Shown here piece by piece: positions 43,555-51,927 of a stretch of 64,000 bases of DNA. A program made the position numbers and the translations under genes. Within the stretch, counting starts at the first letter, position 1. Every line of letters begins with the position of its first letter. The stretch spans positions 2,232,001-2,296,000 of the forward strand of contig NZ_AP038785.1 of assembly GCF_047160095.1 (NCBI RefSeq). Reading direction: 5' to 3'. Origin of the DNA: Rodentibacter abscessus. Lineage in GTDB: Bacteria; Pseudomonadota; Gammaproteobacteria; Enterobacterales; Pasteurellaceae. The notes beneath the pieces are model-generated. The model ran no database searches, was not told where the DNA came from, and saw nothing but the letters and a program-made list of their open reading frames with translations.

Positions 43555-44973
43555 TTAAGCAATCTCGCCTTTTGAGGCTTTATGTTTATAAACAATCATT
43601 GTTAATAGGATAGGCACAAGGATCGCCACTAACATTGCTAGGGCAAAGGTTCCCCAGAATTGATGTTGAATAGATAAAATTCCAGGCAAACCGCCCACAC
43701 CAATACTTCCCGCTAATACACCTGCTAACCCACAGATTAACCCTGCACAAGCAGAGCCAATCATTGCACATAACATTGGAAAACGATATTTTAAGTTAAT
43801 CCCATACATTGCAGGCTCAGTTACGCCAAGATAAGCGGATAATGCCGCTGGTACTGCCACTTCACGAACTTTAGCGGTTTTATTCATTATAATAATTGCC
43901 ACGGCCGCTGAGGCTTGAGCAATATTAGATAAGGCAATTAAAGGCCATACTGGTGTACCACCAATGCTTTGGATCATTTGCATATCAATCGCCAATGAAG
44001 TTTGGTGTACGCCTGTAACCACCAGAGGAGCATATAAAAAGCCAAATAATGCCGCACCAATTGGAGCAAAATCCCCTGTCATTGCATTTTTCACGACAAA
44101 AGCAACACCATTACCTATTTCACGTCCGATAGGGCCAATAATCGTATGTGCAAGGAACACCGCTAAAATAATAGACACCACTGGCACAATAATTAAATTT
44201 AAGAAATCAGGCACGATTTTATTTAACAAGCGTTCAATATAAGATAATGCTAAACCTGCTATAATTGCTGGGATCACTTGAGCTTGATAACCCACTTTTT
44301 CAATGCTAAAGAAACCAAAATTCCAAGCCTCTGGTAACTGTGAACCCAAAGCGTAAGAATTCATTAATTGTGGAGAAACGAGGGTGAGTCCTAAGACAAT
44401 TCCTAAAATTGGTGAAGTTCCCATTTTACGAGCAATTGACCAACAAATTCCTACTGGTAAGAAATGGAAAATGGCTTCGCCAATCAACCATAAGAAACTA
44501 TGAACGCTATTCCAAAATGGACTGACTTGAGTGAGAGTTTTGCCGTCAATCATTGCAATATCGCCAATCACATTGCGGAAACCTAAAATCAACCCACCGC
44601 TGATTAAAGCAGGTAATAATGGGATAAAAATATCCGCCATATGGGAAATGAGGCTTTCATACCACTTTTGATTTTGGCGAGCTGCTGCTTTCACTTGCTC
44701 TTTATCTACGCTCGCCAAGCCTGTTTTTTGCAACAATACCTTGTAATAATCGCTCACTTCTTGCCCGATAATGATTTGATATTGCCCGCCTGTTTGGATA
44801 ACCGCTTTTACCATTGGCAAAGCCTCAATTTCGGCTTTTTTTGCTTTGGCTTCATCTGCCAAGACAAAACGTAAGCGAGTAATACAATGGGTTACGGTTG
44901 TAATATTTTCACATCCACCAATTAATTCAATTAATTTATCCACATTTTGTGGATCGAGTTTTTGCTTTGCCAT
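43555..44973 (-). CDS. treB: PTS trehalose-specific IIBC component TreB
   Basis: A 472-residue fused PTS permease. The N-terminal EIIB domain carries the phosphorylated Cys30 in VTHCITRLRF; the C-terminal EIIC domain has about ten membrane helices. It imports trehalose as trehalose 6-phosphate for TreC. As usual for TreB there is no EIIA domain; phosphate comes from the glucose EIIA (Crr). Length fits TreB of E. coli. The operator and promoter at 45008-45051 lie just upstream. Confidence 0.93.
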   Translation of the reverse strand: MAKQKLDPQNVDKLIELIGGCENITTVTHCITRLRFVLADEAKAKKAEIEALPMVKAVIQTGGQYQIIIGQEVSDYYKVLLQKTGLASVDKEQVKAAARQNQKWYESLISHMADIFIPLLPALISGGLILGFRNVIGDIAMIDGKTLTQVSPFWNSVHSFLWLIGEAIFHFLPVGICWSIARKMGTSPILGIVLGLTLVSPQLMNSYALGSQLPEAWNFGFFSIEKVGYQAQVIPAIIAGLALSYIERLLNKIVPDFLNLIIVPVVSIILAVFLAHTIIGPIGREIGNGVAFVVKNAMTGDFAPIGAALFGFLYAPLVVTGVHQTSLAIDMQMIQSIGGTPVWPLIALSNIAQASAAVAIIIMNKTAKVREVAVPAALSAYLGVTEPAMYGINLKYRFPMLCAMIGSACAGLICGLAGVLAGSIGVGGLPGILSIQHQFWGTFALAMLVAILVPILLTMIVYKHKASKGEIA

Positions 44974-45007
44974 TTGCAGTTCCTTTTAGGATGATAAAAT
45001 TGTATTG

Positions 45008-45051
45008 ATTATAAAGTAAGCTAAAAAATAATCAATGGGAACGTTCCCATT
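45008..45051 (-). promoter_or_regulatory. treB promoter with TreR operator
   Basis: AATGGGAACGTTCCCATT at 45034-45051 is an 18-base perfect palindrome with the GGGAACGTTCCC core known for TreR-type operators. On the minus strand it overlaps TTGATT (-35, 45030-45035), which is 16 bases from TATAAT (-10, 45008-45013), so bound TreR would block RNA polymerase. Confidence 0.88.
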
Positions 45052-45106
45052 TTTGAGGTAATATGAGTCAAAATTGTCAATTTAAAAAGAGAAAATCAGA
45101 TAAAAA

Positions 45107-46054
45107 TTAATTCTGAATTAAATAGCATTCAGGGCAGAAATGTTGAATCGGTTGCTGATTTAGCAAAGCAAATAATTGTGTTACCGCTAATTTACCGGCA
45201 GTAGAAAAACCTAAATCAATACTGATCACTTTCGGGAATAGGAAACGTAGTAGAGTATTGTTGCCGATCCCACATACTTGAATAGATGCTTGTTTTTGCT
45301 CTTGTAAATATTTCACCGCGCCAATGGCAAGATTATCGGTGGCGCAAATTAATGCCGAAATTGACTCGGAAAGTACCGCACTTACGTTCTCATATGCCCA
45401 TGTATAATCCAAATTACCTTGAAGAGAACAAGGAGAAATATGATATTTTGCACAATTTTGTAAATAGGCTTGATGACGATTAAATCCTGTTGTGATATCG
45501 CTATCTTGCACGCCGAGATAAGCAATATGGCGATGACCACACTGATAAAGATGAGCCATTAGCAAATTAATTGCTGCCGTATCATCATAATAAACCGAGG
45601 AAATTTGTTCATATCTTCGGGCAATCACCACCATTTTTTGTCGCCAAGACTTTAACAGCTGCTCATCGAGTTCGGAAAAGGCAAATAAAATGACACCATC
45701 AACCTTGCGTTGAGCAAAGAATGCCAAATGTTCCTCTACTAAATGAGTATCAAATTGGCTTTCCACTATAATAGGCTCACATTGGTTGGCATAGAGTAGC
45801 GGTAATATTGTCGCCAACGCCTGATTTTCCGAAGTTGATGATAGGCGAGATACAATAATCCCCACAGAATACCCACGTAAGCCCCGCATGGCTCGCGCAG
45901 ATTTAGAGGGTTGAAATTGAACGTCCTCTATCACTTTCTCCACCTTGCGGCGAGTTGCTTCACTAACCCTATGGTCTTGATTTAGCACACGAGAAACGGT
46001 TGATTTCCCTACCCCTGCTAATTTAGCAATATCATTTATGGTTAGTTCAGCCAT
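45107..46054 (-). CDS. treR: Trehalose operon repressor TreR (LacI family)
   Basis: A 315-residue LacI-family repressor. The N-terminal helix-turn-helix and hinge (TINDIAKLAGVGKSTVSRVLNQ) are followed by a periplasmic-binding-like effector domain. In E. coli TreR is induced by trehalose 6-phosphate. It stands upstream of treB in the same direction, with the operator in the 133-base gap to treB. No copy of the palindrome is seen before treR itself, so autoregulation is not evident. Confidence 0.92.
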   Translation of the reverse strand: MAELTINDIAKLAGVGKSTVSRVLNQDHRVSEATRRKVEKVIEDVQFQPSKSARAMRGLRGYSVGIIVSRLSSTSENQALATILPLLYANQCEPIIVESQFDTHLVEEHLAFFAQRKVDGVILFAFSELDEQLLKSWRQKMVVIARRYEQISSVYYDDTAAINLLMAHLYQCGHRHIAYLGVQDSDITTGFNRHQAYLQNCAKYHISPCSLQGNLDYTWAYENVSAVLSESISALICATDNLAIGAVKYLQEQKQASIQVCGIGNNTLLRFLFPKVISIDLGFSTAGKLAVTQLFALLNQQPIQHFCPECYLIQN

Positions 46055-46161
46055 TGTGTTACCTTATATTTAAGTAAGTAAAACTATATACGATTTTTGA
46101 TCTAAATAGGAATTAGTTTATTATTAAAATTCAATCATTTGTAATGAAAAGCCACCTTTCC

Positions 46162-46327
46162 CTATTTACAACGGGTTAATTCCACATTCATTCTAGCATT
46201 TTTGCCATATTGCTCTAATCTTTCTTGGACATAGCGATCCATTTCCTCAAGCCTGCTATGTCGATAAACGGGGAAGAAAAACGATAGTAATGACAATATA
46301 AGAACGGGAGAATTTTTGATTTACCAT
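46162..46327 (-). pseudogene. Small membrane protein gene with an apparent frameshift
   Basis: A minus-strand frame ending in TAG at 46162 reads as a hydrophobic segment (VLILSLLSFFFPVY) followed by a charged tail (RHSRLEEMDRYVQERLEQY, then NVELTRCK). The only good start, ATG 46325-46327, is one base out of frame; losing one A in the run of five A residues at 46314-46318 (minus strand) would join them to a protein of about 54 residues. It is either a broken small gene, a sequencing error or a frame needing slippage. I do not recognise the family. Confidence 0.4.
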
Positions 46328-46335
46328 TTTGATAC

Positions 46336-46351
46336 TCTCTTAGCTAAGAGA
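46336..46351. repeat. 16-bp perfect palindrome
   Basis: TCTCTTAGCTAAGAGA lies 9 bases upstream of the ATG of the small frameshifted gene and may be an operator. No partner copy was noticed in the window. Confidence 0.45.
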
Positions 46352-46432
46352 TAAGGTTAATTAAGTAGTGGCTTTTACAGGAGATTTAATTTTTAATGAA
46401 GACTAATGATTTTTTTTGATAGGAAACTAATT

Positions 46433-46508
46433 TGGCTCCTCCTGCTGGACTTGAACCAGCGACATATGGATTAACAGTCCACCGTTCTACCGACTGAACT
46501 AAGGAGGA
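46433..46508 (-). tRNA. tRNA-Asn (GTT), second copy
   Basis: A 76-base tRNA with encoded CCA and anticodon GTT. All stems pair, including the T-stem GCTGG/CCAGC, which is mismatched in the copy at 39392. It is transcribed after tRNA-Phe, 11 bases apart, as one precursor. Confidence 0.96.
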
Positions 46509-46519
46509 GTAGATTTGAA

Positions 46520-46595
46520 TGGTGCCTCGAGGCGGAATCGAACCACCGACACGGGGATTTTCAATCCCCTGCTCTACCGACTGAGCTATCGAGGC
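46520..46595 (-). tRNA. tRNA-Phe (GAA)
   Basis: A 76-base tRNA with acceptor GCCTCGA/TCGAGGC, encoded CCA, D-arm TAGCTCAGTCGGTAGAGC and anticodon loop TTGAAAA, anticodon GAA. It is the first gene of the tRNA pair; the promoter lies at 46632-46660. Confidence 0.97.
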
Positions 46596-46631
46596 GTTAT
46601 CGTTATTGGCTACTGCCTGACAACGGGGCGT

Positions 46632-46660
46632 ATTAAACTATTTTTTCGATTGTCGGTCAA
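46632..46660 (-). promoter_or_regulatory. Promoter of the tRNA-Phe/tRNA-Asn pair
   Basis: On the minus strand TTGACC (46655-46660), a 17-base spacer and TTTAAT (46632-46637) are followed by a GC-rich discriminator ACGCCCCG, as expected for stringently controlled stable RNA genes. Confidence 0.75.
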
Positions 46661-46777
46661 CAACTAAATTTAAAAAAAGTGAAAAAATTAGTGTGTTTGA
46701 ACGGTTAATAATCAAAGTGATGATAAAAAGAGCGAATTTTCTAAAGGTCACTAAAAATAACCGCACTTTTTTAAGAA

Positions 46778-46805
46778 AATCTCCGAAGAAATTTCTTCGG
46801 AGATT
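46778..46805 (-). terminator. Terminator of mltC
   Basis: AATCTCCGAAGAAA and TTTCTTCGGAGATT form a perfect 28-base inverted repeat followed on the minus strand by TTTCTT. An uptake signal lies just beyond it. Confidence 0.8.
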
Positions 46806-46826
46806 GGATTTTCATCTTTCTAAAAA

Positions 46827-47906
46827 TTACCGTCTTACTCGGAATTTTTTCTGTGCTTGATCTACTTTTAGCAAGTAATTTCTTGCTTGAGATGATGGAT
46901 GTGCCGTTGTTAGGATTCGATAAACCTGCTCCGGATACATTTGATTGATTTTGTAAATCGCTTCATCTTTATCGTTATCAAACACACGCAATACTGCTCC
47001 AGCCCCACTGTTATAGGCTGAAATCATCGCAAAACGTTTAGATGTCGGATTGGTTATACCGTTTAAATATTGATTTTGCAGAATCCATAAATAGGATACG
47101 CCGGCATCAATATTATTTGCCGGATCATATAAATAGCGGGCGGAAGGTTGTCCGCTTTTTCCTTTCATCGCAAAGATATCACGGCCTGCCGTATGTGGAA
47201 CGACCTGCATTAAACCGATTGCGTTGGCATAGCTGATTGCATAAGGGTTAAAACTGGATTCGGTTTGCATTATGCCCAAGATCAAACTTTCATCAATGCC
47301 GTAACGGCGTGCGGCTTTGCGTATTAATGGAATGTATTTTTGTGCACGCACTTCCACGTGGTTTGCAATCATCGGTATCGTAACGAATTGCACCATATTA
47401 CCGTTTTGCAAACGGCGGGTTTGTAATTTATTTTGGATTAAATATGTAGCGAAATTTCCTGCAATAAATTGATTGGCGATTTGCCGGCCGTTATTATCAA
47501 TCACCTGTCCTAAAAGAAATGGGCGCGTACTAATCGGCACATCTCCGGAGGCGAATAAATCAATCCCTTTCGCATCTGAACCCATCAGCAAAGTATGCAC
47601 AATCGCATTATGCAAGCGATTCAAATCTTTTTGAGTTTCGATCACAATGTTGCCTTCATCGAAACTCACGTGGCTGCGGGTATAGAAAGAATCCGTATAT
47701 TTCACGTAATCTTTACGGCTTGCCACAAGTAATTCGTTCACCCCCCAAATGCGGTCAATATTATGAGAGAATTGTCCGGTGAGAATATCCAAACCCTGCG
47801 TATCTTTTGCAAATACTTCATCAAAATTAATACCGCGATTGCGATTCGGAGAGTCGCTACAAGCATACAGAAATGGCAATAATGCCAACAATAAATACTT
47901 TTTCAT
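46827..47906 (-). CDS. mltC: Membrane-bound lytic murein transglycosylase C
   Basis: A 359-residue lipoprotein (signal ending in the lipobox LYAC) that cleaves peptidoglycan glycan strands with formation of 1,6-anhydro-muramic acid ends. The C-terminal SLT domain has the catalytic glutamate in IMQTESSFNPYA and the motifs AIGLMQVVPHTAG and AYNSGAGAV. The preceding MltC N-terminal domain is present. It is the last gene of the leftward run mutY-yggX-mltC. Products could feed the anmK and murQ recycling enzymes further right. Confidence 0.95.
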   Translation of the reverse strand: MKKYLLLALLPFLYACSDSPNRNRGINFDEVFAKDTQGLDILTGQFSHNIDRIWGVNELLVASRKDYVKYTDSFYTRSHVSFDEGNIVIETQKDLNRLHNAIVHTLLMGSDAKGIDLFASGDVPISTRPFLLGQVIDNNGRQIANQFIAGNFATYLIQNKLQTRRLQNGNMVQFVTIPMIANHVEVRAQKYIPLIRKAARRYGIDESLILGIMQTESSFNPYAISYANAIGLMQVVPHTAGRDIFAMKGKSGQPSARYLYDPANNIDAGVSYLWILQNQYLNGITNPTSKRFAMISAYNSGAGAVLRVFDNDKDEAIYKINQMYPEQVYRILTTAHPSSQARNYLLKVDQAQKKFRVRR

Positions 47907-47920
47907 TATTTTACTGCCGA

Positions 47921-48193
47921 TTAATTTGACGGAGGAACATAGCCTTCAATATGTACATCTTTACCTTCAAACAAAAAATTCACCATTTCTTGCTCAAGTA
48001 ATTTGCGATGTTCTGCGTTCATCATATTGAGTTTTTTCTCATTCACAAGCATCGTTTGTTTTTTTATCCATTCGCCCCAAGCTTGTTTACTGATTGAATC
48101 AAAAATTCGTTTACCCAATTCACCCGGATAAAGTTGAAAATCCAAGCCTTCCGCTTCTTTTTTAAGAAACTCACAAAATATCATTCTTGCCAT
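47921..48193 (-). CDS. yggX: Iron trafficking/oxidative protection protein YggX
   Basis: A 90-residue cytoplasmic protein of the YggX family, opening MARMIFCEFLKKEAEGLDFQ with the conserved Cys7 and continuing with SKQAWGEWIKKQTMLVNEKK. It protects iron-sulfur enzymes from oxidative damage. It overlaps the end of mutY by 23 bases. The pairing with mutY, an iron-sulfur DNA glycosylase, is conserved in gammaproteobacteria. Confidence 0.95.
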   Translation of the reverse strand: MARMIFCEFLKKEAEGLDFQLYPGELGKRIFDSISKQAWGEWIKKQTMLVNEKKLNMMNAEHRKLLEQEMVNFLFEGKDVHIEGYVPPSN

Positions 48194-49307
48194 AATTATT
48201 CCTTACGAATTGTATTAATAAATTTTTCACAGGTTGAGCCAAACCAATCTGCTCAGGATTTGCAGGATCATACCAATATTTGACCGCACTTGATAGATTA
48301 GGTTTATATTCTTTTGTTTTTTCCCTCACTTTACGCCAATCTAAATTGGCTTGTTCCTGTTTTGATGAAGCACCGATTTCCGCATAAACAGGGTGAATGT
48401 CTAAGTGAAAATGGCTGAACGTATGACGAAAACTTGCCCATTCTTGATAATAAGATATGTTTTCTTCCTCCAAGTAAGACAATAGATCTTCCTTTGAATT
48501 AAATTGAGGAAAACAAAATAATCCGCCCCACAAGCCGGAACTTTCACGTTGCTCTAACCACACTTTGCCTTGTTGAGACAATATCAGAAAATAGGTTTCT
48601 TTTTCCGGCATTGTTTTTTTCGGCTTTTTAGTGGGAAACAACGCCCAATTCCCATTTTTATATGCCAAACAATTTATTTGCAATGGACAAAATTCACACT
48701 TGGGGTTGGAGCGTGTGCAAACCATTGCACCAATATCCATCATTGCTTGATTGAAATCCGCCACACGTTCTGTAGGGGTGACTTGTTCTGTTAAAGTCCA
48801 CAAATGGTTTTCTACTTTTTTCTCTCCCGTCCAGCCTTCCACCGTGAAGTAACGCGTTAATACACGTTTTACATTACCGTCTAAAATAGGATACGGCTGA
48901 TTTAACACTGAAGACAAAATAGCACCTGCGGTAGAACGGCCAACCCCCGGTAATGCCCAAACATGTTCAAAATTTGTTGGAAAATTTCCATTAAATTCAT
49001 CTCTCACTTTTTGTGCCGCTTTGTGCAAATTTCGTGCGCGCGCATAGTAGCCTAAACCAGTCCACAAATGTAGAACTTCATCTTGTGAGGCATTGGCAAG
49101 GGCGGTGATATTTGGAAATGTTTTGGTAAACCGCTCAAAATAAGGGATCACCGTAGCGACTTGAGTTTGTTGTAACATCACTTCAGAAAGCCACACGCCA
49201 TAAAGGGTTTTATTTTGTTGCCAAGGTAGGTGTTTACGTCCGAATTTGTCATACCATTCCAGTACGGCGTGGGCAAAAGGAGCGTGAGGTGAGGATTTTG
49301 CTAGCAT
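48171..49307 (-). CDS. mutY: Adenine DNA glycosylase MutY
   Basis: A 378-residue glycosylase that removes adenine mispaired with 8-oxoguanine. The catalytic Glu42 (LSEVMLQQTQ), the helix-hairpin-helix LPGVGRSTAGAI with the catalytic Asp143 (ILDGNVKRVL), and the [4Fe-4S] ligands Cys197, Cys204, Cys207 and Cys213 are all present. The C-terminal part is a Nudix-like domain that recognises 8-oxoG. First gene of the leftward operon. Confidence 0.96.
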   Translation of the reverse strand: MLAKSSPHAPFAHAVLEWYDKFGRKHLPWQQNKTLYGVWLSEVMLQQTQVATVIPYFERFTKTFPNITALANASQDEVLHLWTGLGYYARARNLHKAAQKVRDEFNGNFPTNFEHVWALPGVGRSTAGAILSSVLNQPYPILDGNVKRVLTRYFTVEGWTGEKKVENHLWTLTEQVTPTERVADFNQAMMDIGAMVCTRSNPKCEFCPLQINCLAYKNGNWALFPTKKPKKTMPEKETYFLILSQQGKVWLEQRESSGLWGGLFCFPQFNSKEDLLSYLEEENISYYQEWASFRHTFSHFHLDIHPVYAEIGASSKQEQANLDWRKVREKTKEYKPNLSSAVKYWYDPANPEQIGLAQPVKNLLIQFVRNNYGKNDIL

Positions 49308-49370
49308 AACTTTCCTGAATAAATAAAAAGTGCGGTTAAAAACGGCGGTAATTTTACACGAAAATGGGGC

Positions 49371-49494
49371 TTGTTTATCTTTGTTTTTTCAGTATAATCT
49401 GCGACCTATTTGGTGCCAATTATGGCGTATTATTCACTCACGCGGTGTAAGGAGAAAGTTCTTATAGCGGCGTGGCTTCGTTTTGAGGTTTTCT
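49371..49494 (+). promoter_or_regulatory. rpmE promoter and structured leader
   Basis: TTGTTT (49371-49376), a 16-base spacer and a perfect TATAAT (49393-49398) form a strong promoter. The resulting leader of about 90 bases before the start codon could hold the ribosomal-protein-binding structure reported for L31 leaders in gammaproteobacteria; I did not fold it. Confidence 0.55.
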
Positions 49495-49707
49495 ATGAAA
49501 CAAGGTATTCATCCTGAATATAAAGAAATCACTGCAACTTGTTCTTGCGGTAATGTAATTAAAACTCGTTCAACTTTAGGCAAAGACATCAACCTTGATG
49601 TGTGTAGTAATTGCCACCCGTTCTACACCGGTAAACAACGTGTTGTAGATACCGGCGGTCGTGTTGAACGCTTCAACAGCCGTTTCAAAATTCCAGGTAC
49701 AAAATAA
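49495..49707 (+). CDS. rpmE: 50S ribosomal protein L31 (zinc-binding type)
   Basis: A 70-residue ribosomal protein of the large subunit. The four cysteines of the zinc-binding form are present (CSC near 16-18, VCSNCH near 37-40). ATG 49495 is preceded by GAGG; the TTG four codons upstream overlaps that ribosome binding site and is rejected. It is monocistronic and ends at a strong hairpin. Confidence 0.97.
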   Translation: MKQGIHPEYKEITATCSCGNVIKTRSTLGKDINLDVCSNCHPFYTGKQRVVDTGGRVERFNSRFKIPGTK

Positions 49708-49721
49708 CTTGGAACTGCTTG

Positions 49722-49748
49722 AAAACCCTGCCGAATGGCGGGGTTTTT
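49722..49748 (+). terminator. Terminator of rpmE
   Basis: AAAACCCTGCC and GGCGGGGTTTT pair (one T-G wobble) over a GAAT loop with a T-run. Confidence 0.9.
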
Positions 49749-49777
49749 ATATTGGGAAAAAGCTATACAAAATATAT

Positions 49778-49810
49778 AAGGGAAACACTATTTAGGTGTT
49801 TCCCTTTTTT
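49778..49810. terminator. Second hairpin between rpmE and tyrP
   Basis: AAGGGAAACAC and GTGTTTCCCTT form a perfect 11-bp stem with a 7-base loop, followed by TTTT on the plus strand. It probably ends the leftward tyrP transcript and backs up the rpmE terminator. Confidence 0.8.
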
Positions 49811-49843
49811 AATGCTTAAAAATCCTCTGAAATCAACCGCACT

Positions 49844-51064
49844 TTAGCCTGCAACAGCCGGTAAGTAGCCAGTTTGAATTAAGAAAGGGATAATCATAAT
49901 TGCTATGCCGACGATTAATGCAATGACTAATGCGGTGTTTCCGCCGATAACGCGGTAAGGAAGATTTGGGTTGGTTTTACGGGTACGCCATGCCAAACCG
50001 ATTGGTAAGATTAAACAGTAGAATGCGCAAAGCAAACCGGCATAACTTAATGCGGTGATAAAACCTTCCGGATAGAATAGTGCAAAGACTAACGGCGGTA
50101 GAAATGCGGCAACGGTAAGTGAAAGGCGATTATTCGGTAGGTGATAGCGTTTAAATAAATCACCTAATCCTTCAAATACACCTAACATCACGCCGAGAAA
50201 TGAGGTGATTAAGGCAAGTGAAGAAAAAATGCGTACGATTTCACCCAATAGGTTAGAACCGGTGATTTCACGTACGGCATTTACTAAGCCGTTTAATGTC
50301 GGCTCCGCTTGTAAAATACGGATAAATTCACTTTGACTTAACACGCCGTGGGTCGCCAGTTGCCATACTAAATAGGCAGCAAGTGGAATTGCCGTGCCGA
50401 TTAAGATTGCACGGCGGAATTTTTCAACACTTCCCTCTAAGTAACTATTCACACTTGCCATAATGACGTGGAATCCAAAAGAGGTGAAGAAAATAGGTGC
50501 GGCGGATATGACAAAAGCATAGTTCAGCGGCAATGCCATTAAGTTATTTGTTGCCACTTTTGGCAGCATCATAAATAGCACGAAAGCAAAGGCGATTAAT
50601 TTGCCGATAAATAAGAGGCGGGTAATGCCGTCCACTCCTTTTGTACCGATAACGACAAAGGAACCTAGTACGACAGTAAAGACAATAATGGCTGTTTTAA
50701 GAGAAATCGCTTCCATTCCGAAAGCGGTCGGTAAGCCTGAAAGTAATGATCCGCCCCCTGTAATATAGGCGGCAGAAAGCGCATAAAGTAAGATCAATAA
50801 ACTTAGTGTAGAAAGGACACGTCCCGGCACGCCGAAGTATTTTTCCGCCAGTGTGGCAACACCGTCATTAAGCTGATCGGCTGTTTGATAGACTTCGACA
50901 AAAAGTAAACCGCTATAAACAAGCAGCATCCAAAGCCCGATAAGTAATAGCACGGTATAGCCGAATCCCATTCCGGCGGAAGTTAAAGGCATTGCCAACA
51001 TACCCGCACCGATTGTTGTACCGGCAATAATCAAGGCACTCCCAAAGGTTTTGTTTTTTAGCAT
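49844..51064 (-). CDS. tyrP: Tyrosine-specific permease TyrP, copy 1
   Basis: A 406-residue, eleven-helix amino acid transporter of the aromatic amino acid (HAAAP) family, opening FGSALIIAGTTIGAGMLAMP. It shares most landmarks with the paralogue at 57362 (YQTADQLNDGVATLAEKYFG; GFHVIMASVNSYL). It imports tyrosine with protons. tdk lies upstream on the same strand. The H. influenzae genome also has two tyrP genes, but as I remember not this near each other. Confidence 0.9.
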   Translation of the reverse strand: MLKNKTFGSALIIAGTTIGAGMLAMPLTSAGMGFGYTVLLLIGLWMLLVYSGLLFVEVYQTADQLNDGVATLAEKYFGVPGRVLSTLSLLILLYALSAAYITGGGSLLSGLPTAFGMEAISLKTAIIVFTVVLGSFVVIGTKGVDGITRLLFIGKLIAFAFVLFMMLPKVATNNLMALPLNYAFVISAAPIFFTSFGFHVIMASVNSYLEGSVEKFRRAILIGTAIPLAAYLVWQLATHGVLSQSEFIRILQAEPTLNGLVNAVREITGSNLLGEIVRIFSSLALITSFLGVMLGVFEGLGDLFKRYHLPNNRLSLTVAAFLPPLVFALFYPEGFITALSYAGLLCAFYCLILPIGLAWRTRKTNPNLPYRVIGGNTALVIALIVGIAIMIIPFLIQTGYLPAVAG

Positions 51065-51103
51065 AAAATTGTCCTTATGTTGTGTTTGAATTAAAAAATA
51101 ACG

Positions 51104-51685
51104 TTAAATCTGACCGCACTTTTCTTTGTAATGATAGCGACAAACGGAGAGGTAAGAGTCATTTCCGCCGATTTGGATTTGCTCTCCTTCCTTAATGACT
51201 TCACCTTTTTCATTAAGGCGAAGTACAAAATTTGCTTTACGTCCACAATAGCAAATGGTTTTTAGTTCTTCCAATTGATCCGCCCAGGCGAGTAGGTATT
51301 TGCTGCCTTCAAAGAGTTCGGCTTGGAAATCGGTACGTAAACCGTAGCACAGTACGGGGATATTCAATTTATCAACCACATCCGTCAGTTGATAGACTTG
51401 CCGTTTTGTGAGGAATTGGGCTTCGTCCACCAATATGCAATGAATTTTTTCTTGCCGTAAATGTTGGCTGATTTCATCAAATAAATTGGTTTCGGCGTTG
51501 AATAAATTGGCTTCTTGAGAAATCCCAATACGAGAAGTAACTTTTCCAACCCCAAAACGATCGTCAATCGCGGCGGTATAAACCATCGTGTTCATATTGC
51601 GTTCACGGTAGTTATAAGAGGATTGCAGTAGGGTAGTGGATTTACCCGCATTCATTGTGGAATGATAAAAATACAACTTTGCCAT
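51104..51685 (-). CDS. tdk: Thymidine kinase
   Basis: A 193-residue type II thymidine kinase for thymidine salvage. The P-loop STMNAGKST, the ILVDEAQFLT catalytic region and zinc-binding cysteines (CYCGRKANF and a C-terminal CRYHY) are present. It starts on the last base of the small membrane protein gene (TAATG). An uptake signal overlaps its 3' end. Confidence 0.95.
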   Translation of the reverse strand: MAKLYFYHSTMNAGKSTTLLQSSYNYRERNMNTMVYTAAIDDRFGVGKVTSRIGISQEANLFNAETNLFDEISQHLRQEKIHCILVDEAQFLTKRQVYQLTDVVDKLNIPVLCYGLRTDFQAELFEGSKYLLAWADQLEELKTICYCGRKANFVLRLNEKGEVIKEGEQIQIGGNDSYLSVCRYHYKEKCGQI

Positions 51686-51918
51686 TATTTATTGATCCAT
51701 TTCCAAATGTGATAAGCGATAAATCCTGTGATTGGAGGCAATGCGGAAAGCAAAAATGCACCGTAAGTCGTGCCACCTCCGATTTGTTGTCCGGCTAAAG
51801 TCAGTAAATTGACAATTTCATCGCTTGGCGTAGTAAAAATCCAAACACCAATCACGATTAATACGATAAAGCAGGCGATACCGGCGGCACGCATTGCTTG
51901 AAATTTGGCATCTTTCAT
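51685..51918 (-). CDS. Small membrane protein of unknown function
   Basis: A 77-residue protein with a first hydrophobic helix at about residues 11-29 (AGIACFIVLIVIGVWIF), a glycine-rich middle (QQIGGGTTYGA) and a second helix near the C-terminus. It is coupled by one-base overlap to tdk and lies 9 bases after tsaD. I do not recognise the family; two membrane segments and the operon position are all that can be stated. Confidence 0.65.
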   Translation of the reverse strand: MKDAKFQAMRAAGIACFIVLIVIGVWIFTTPSDEIVNLLTLAGQQIGGGTTYGAFLLSALPPITGFIAYHIWKWINK

Positions 51919-51927
51919 CTTTATTCC

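Larger units (their letters stand above)
46055..46432. other. Region between treR and the tRNA pair
   Basis: These 378 bases hold no intact gene longer than about 55 codons. They contain a small frameshifted frame (next entry) and a 16-base perfect palindrome, TCTCTTAGCTAAGAGA at 46336-46351, just upstream of it. No terminator with a T-run is evident after tRNA-Asn. Confidence 0.5.
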
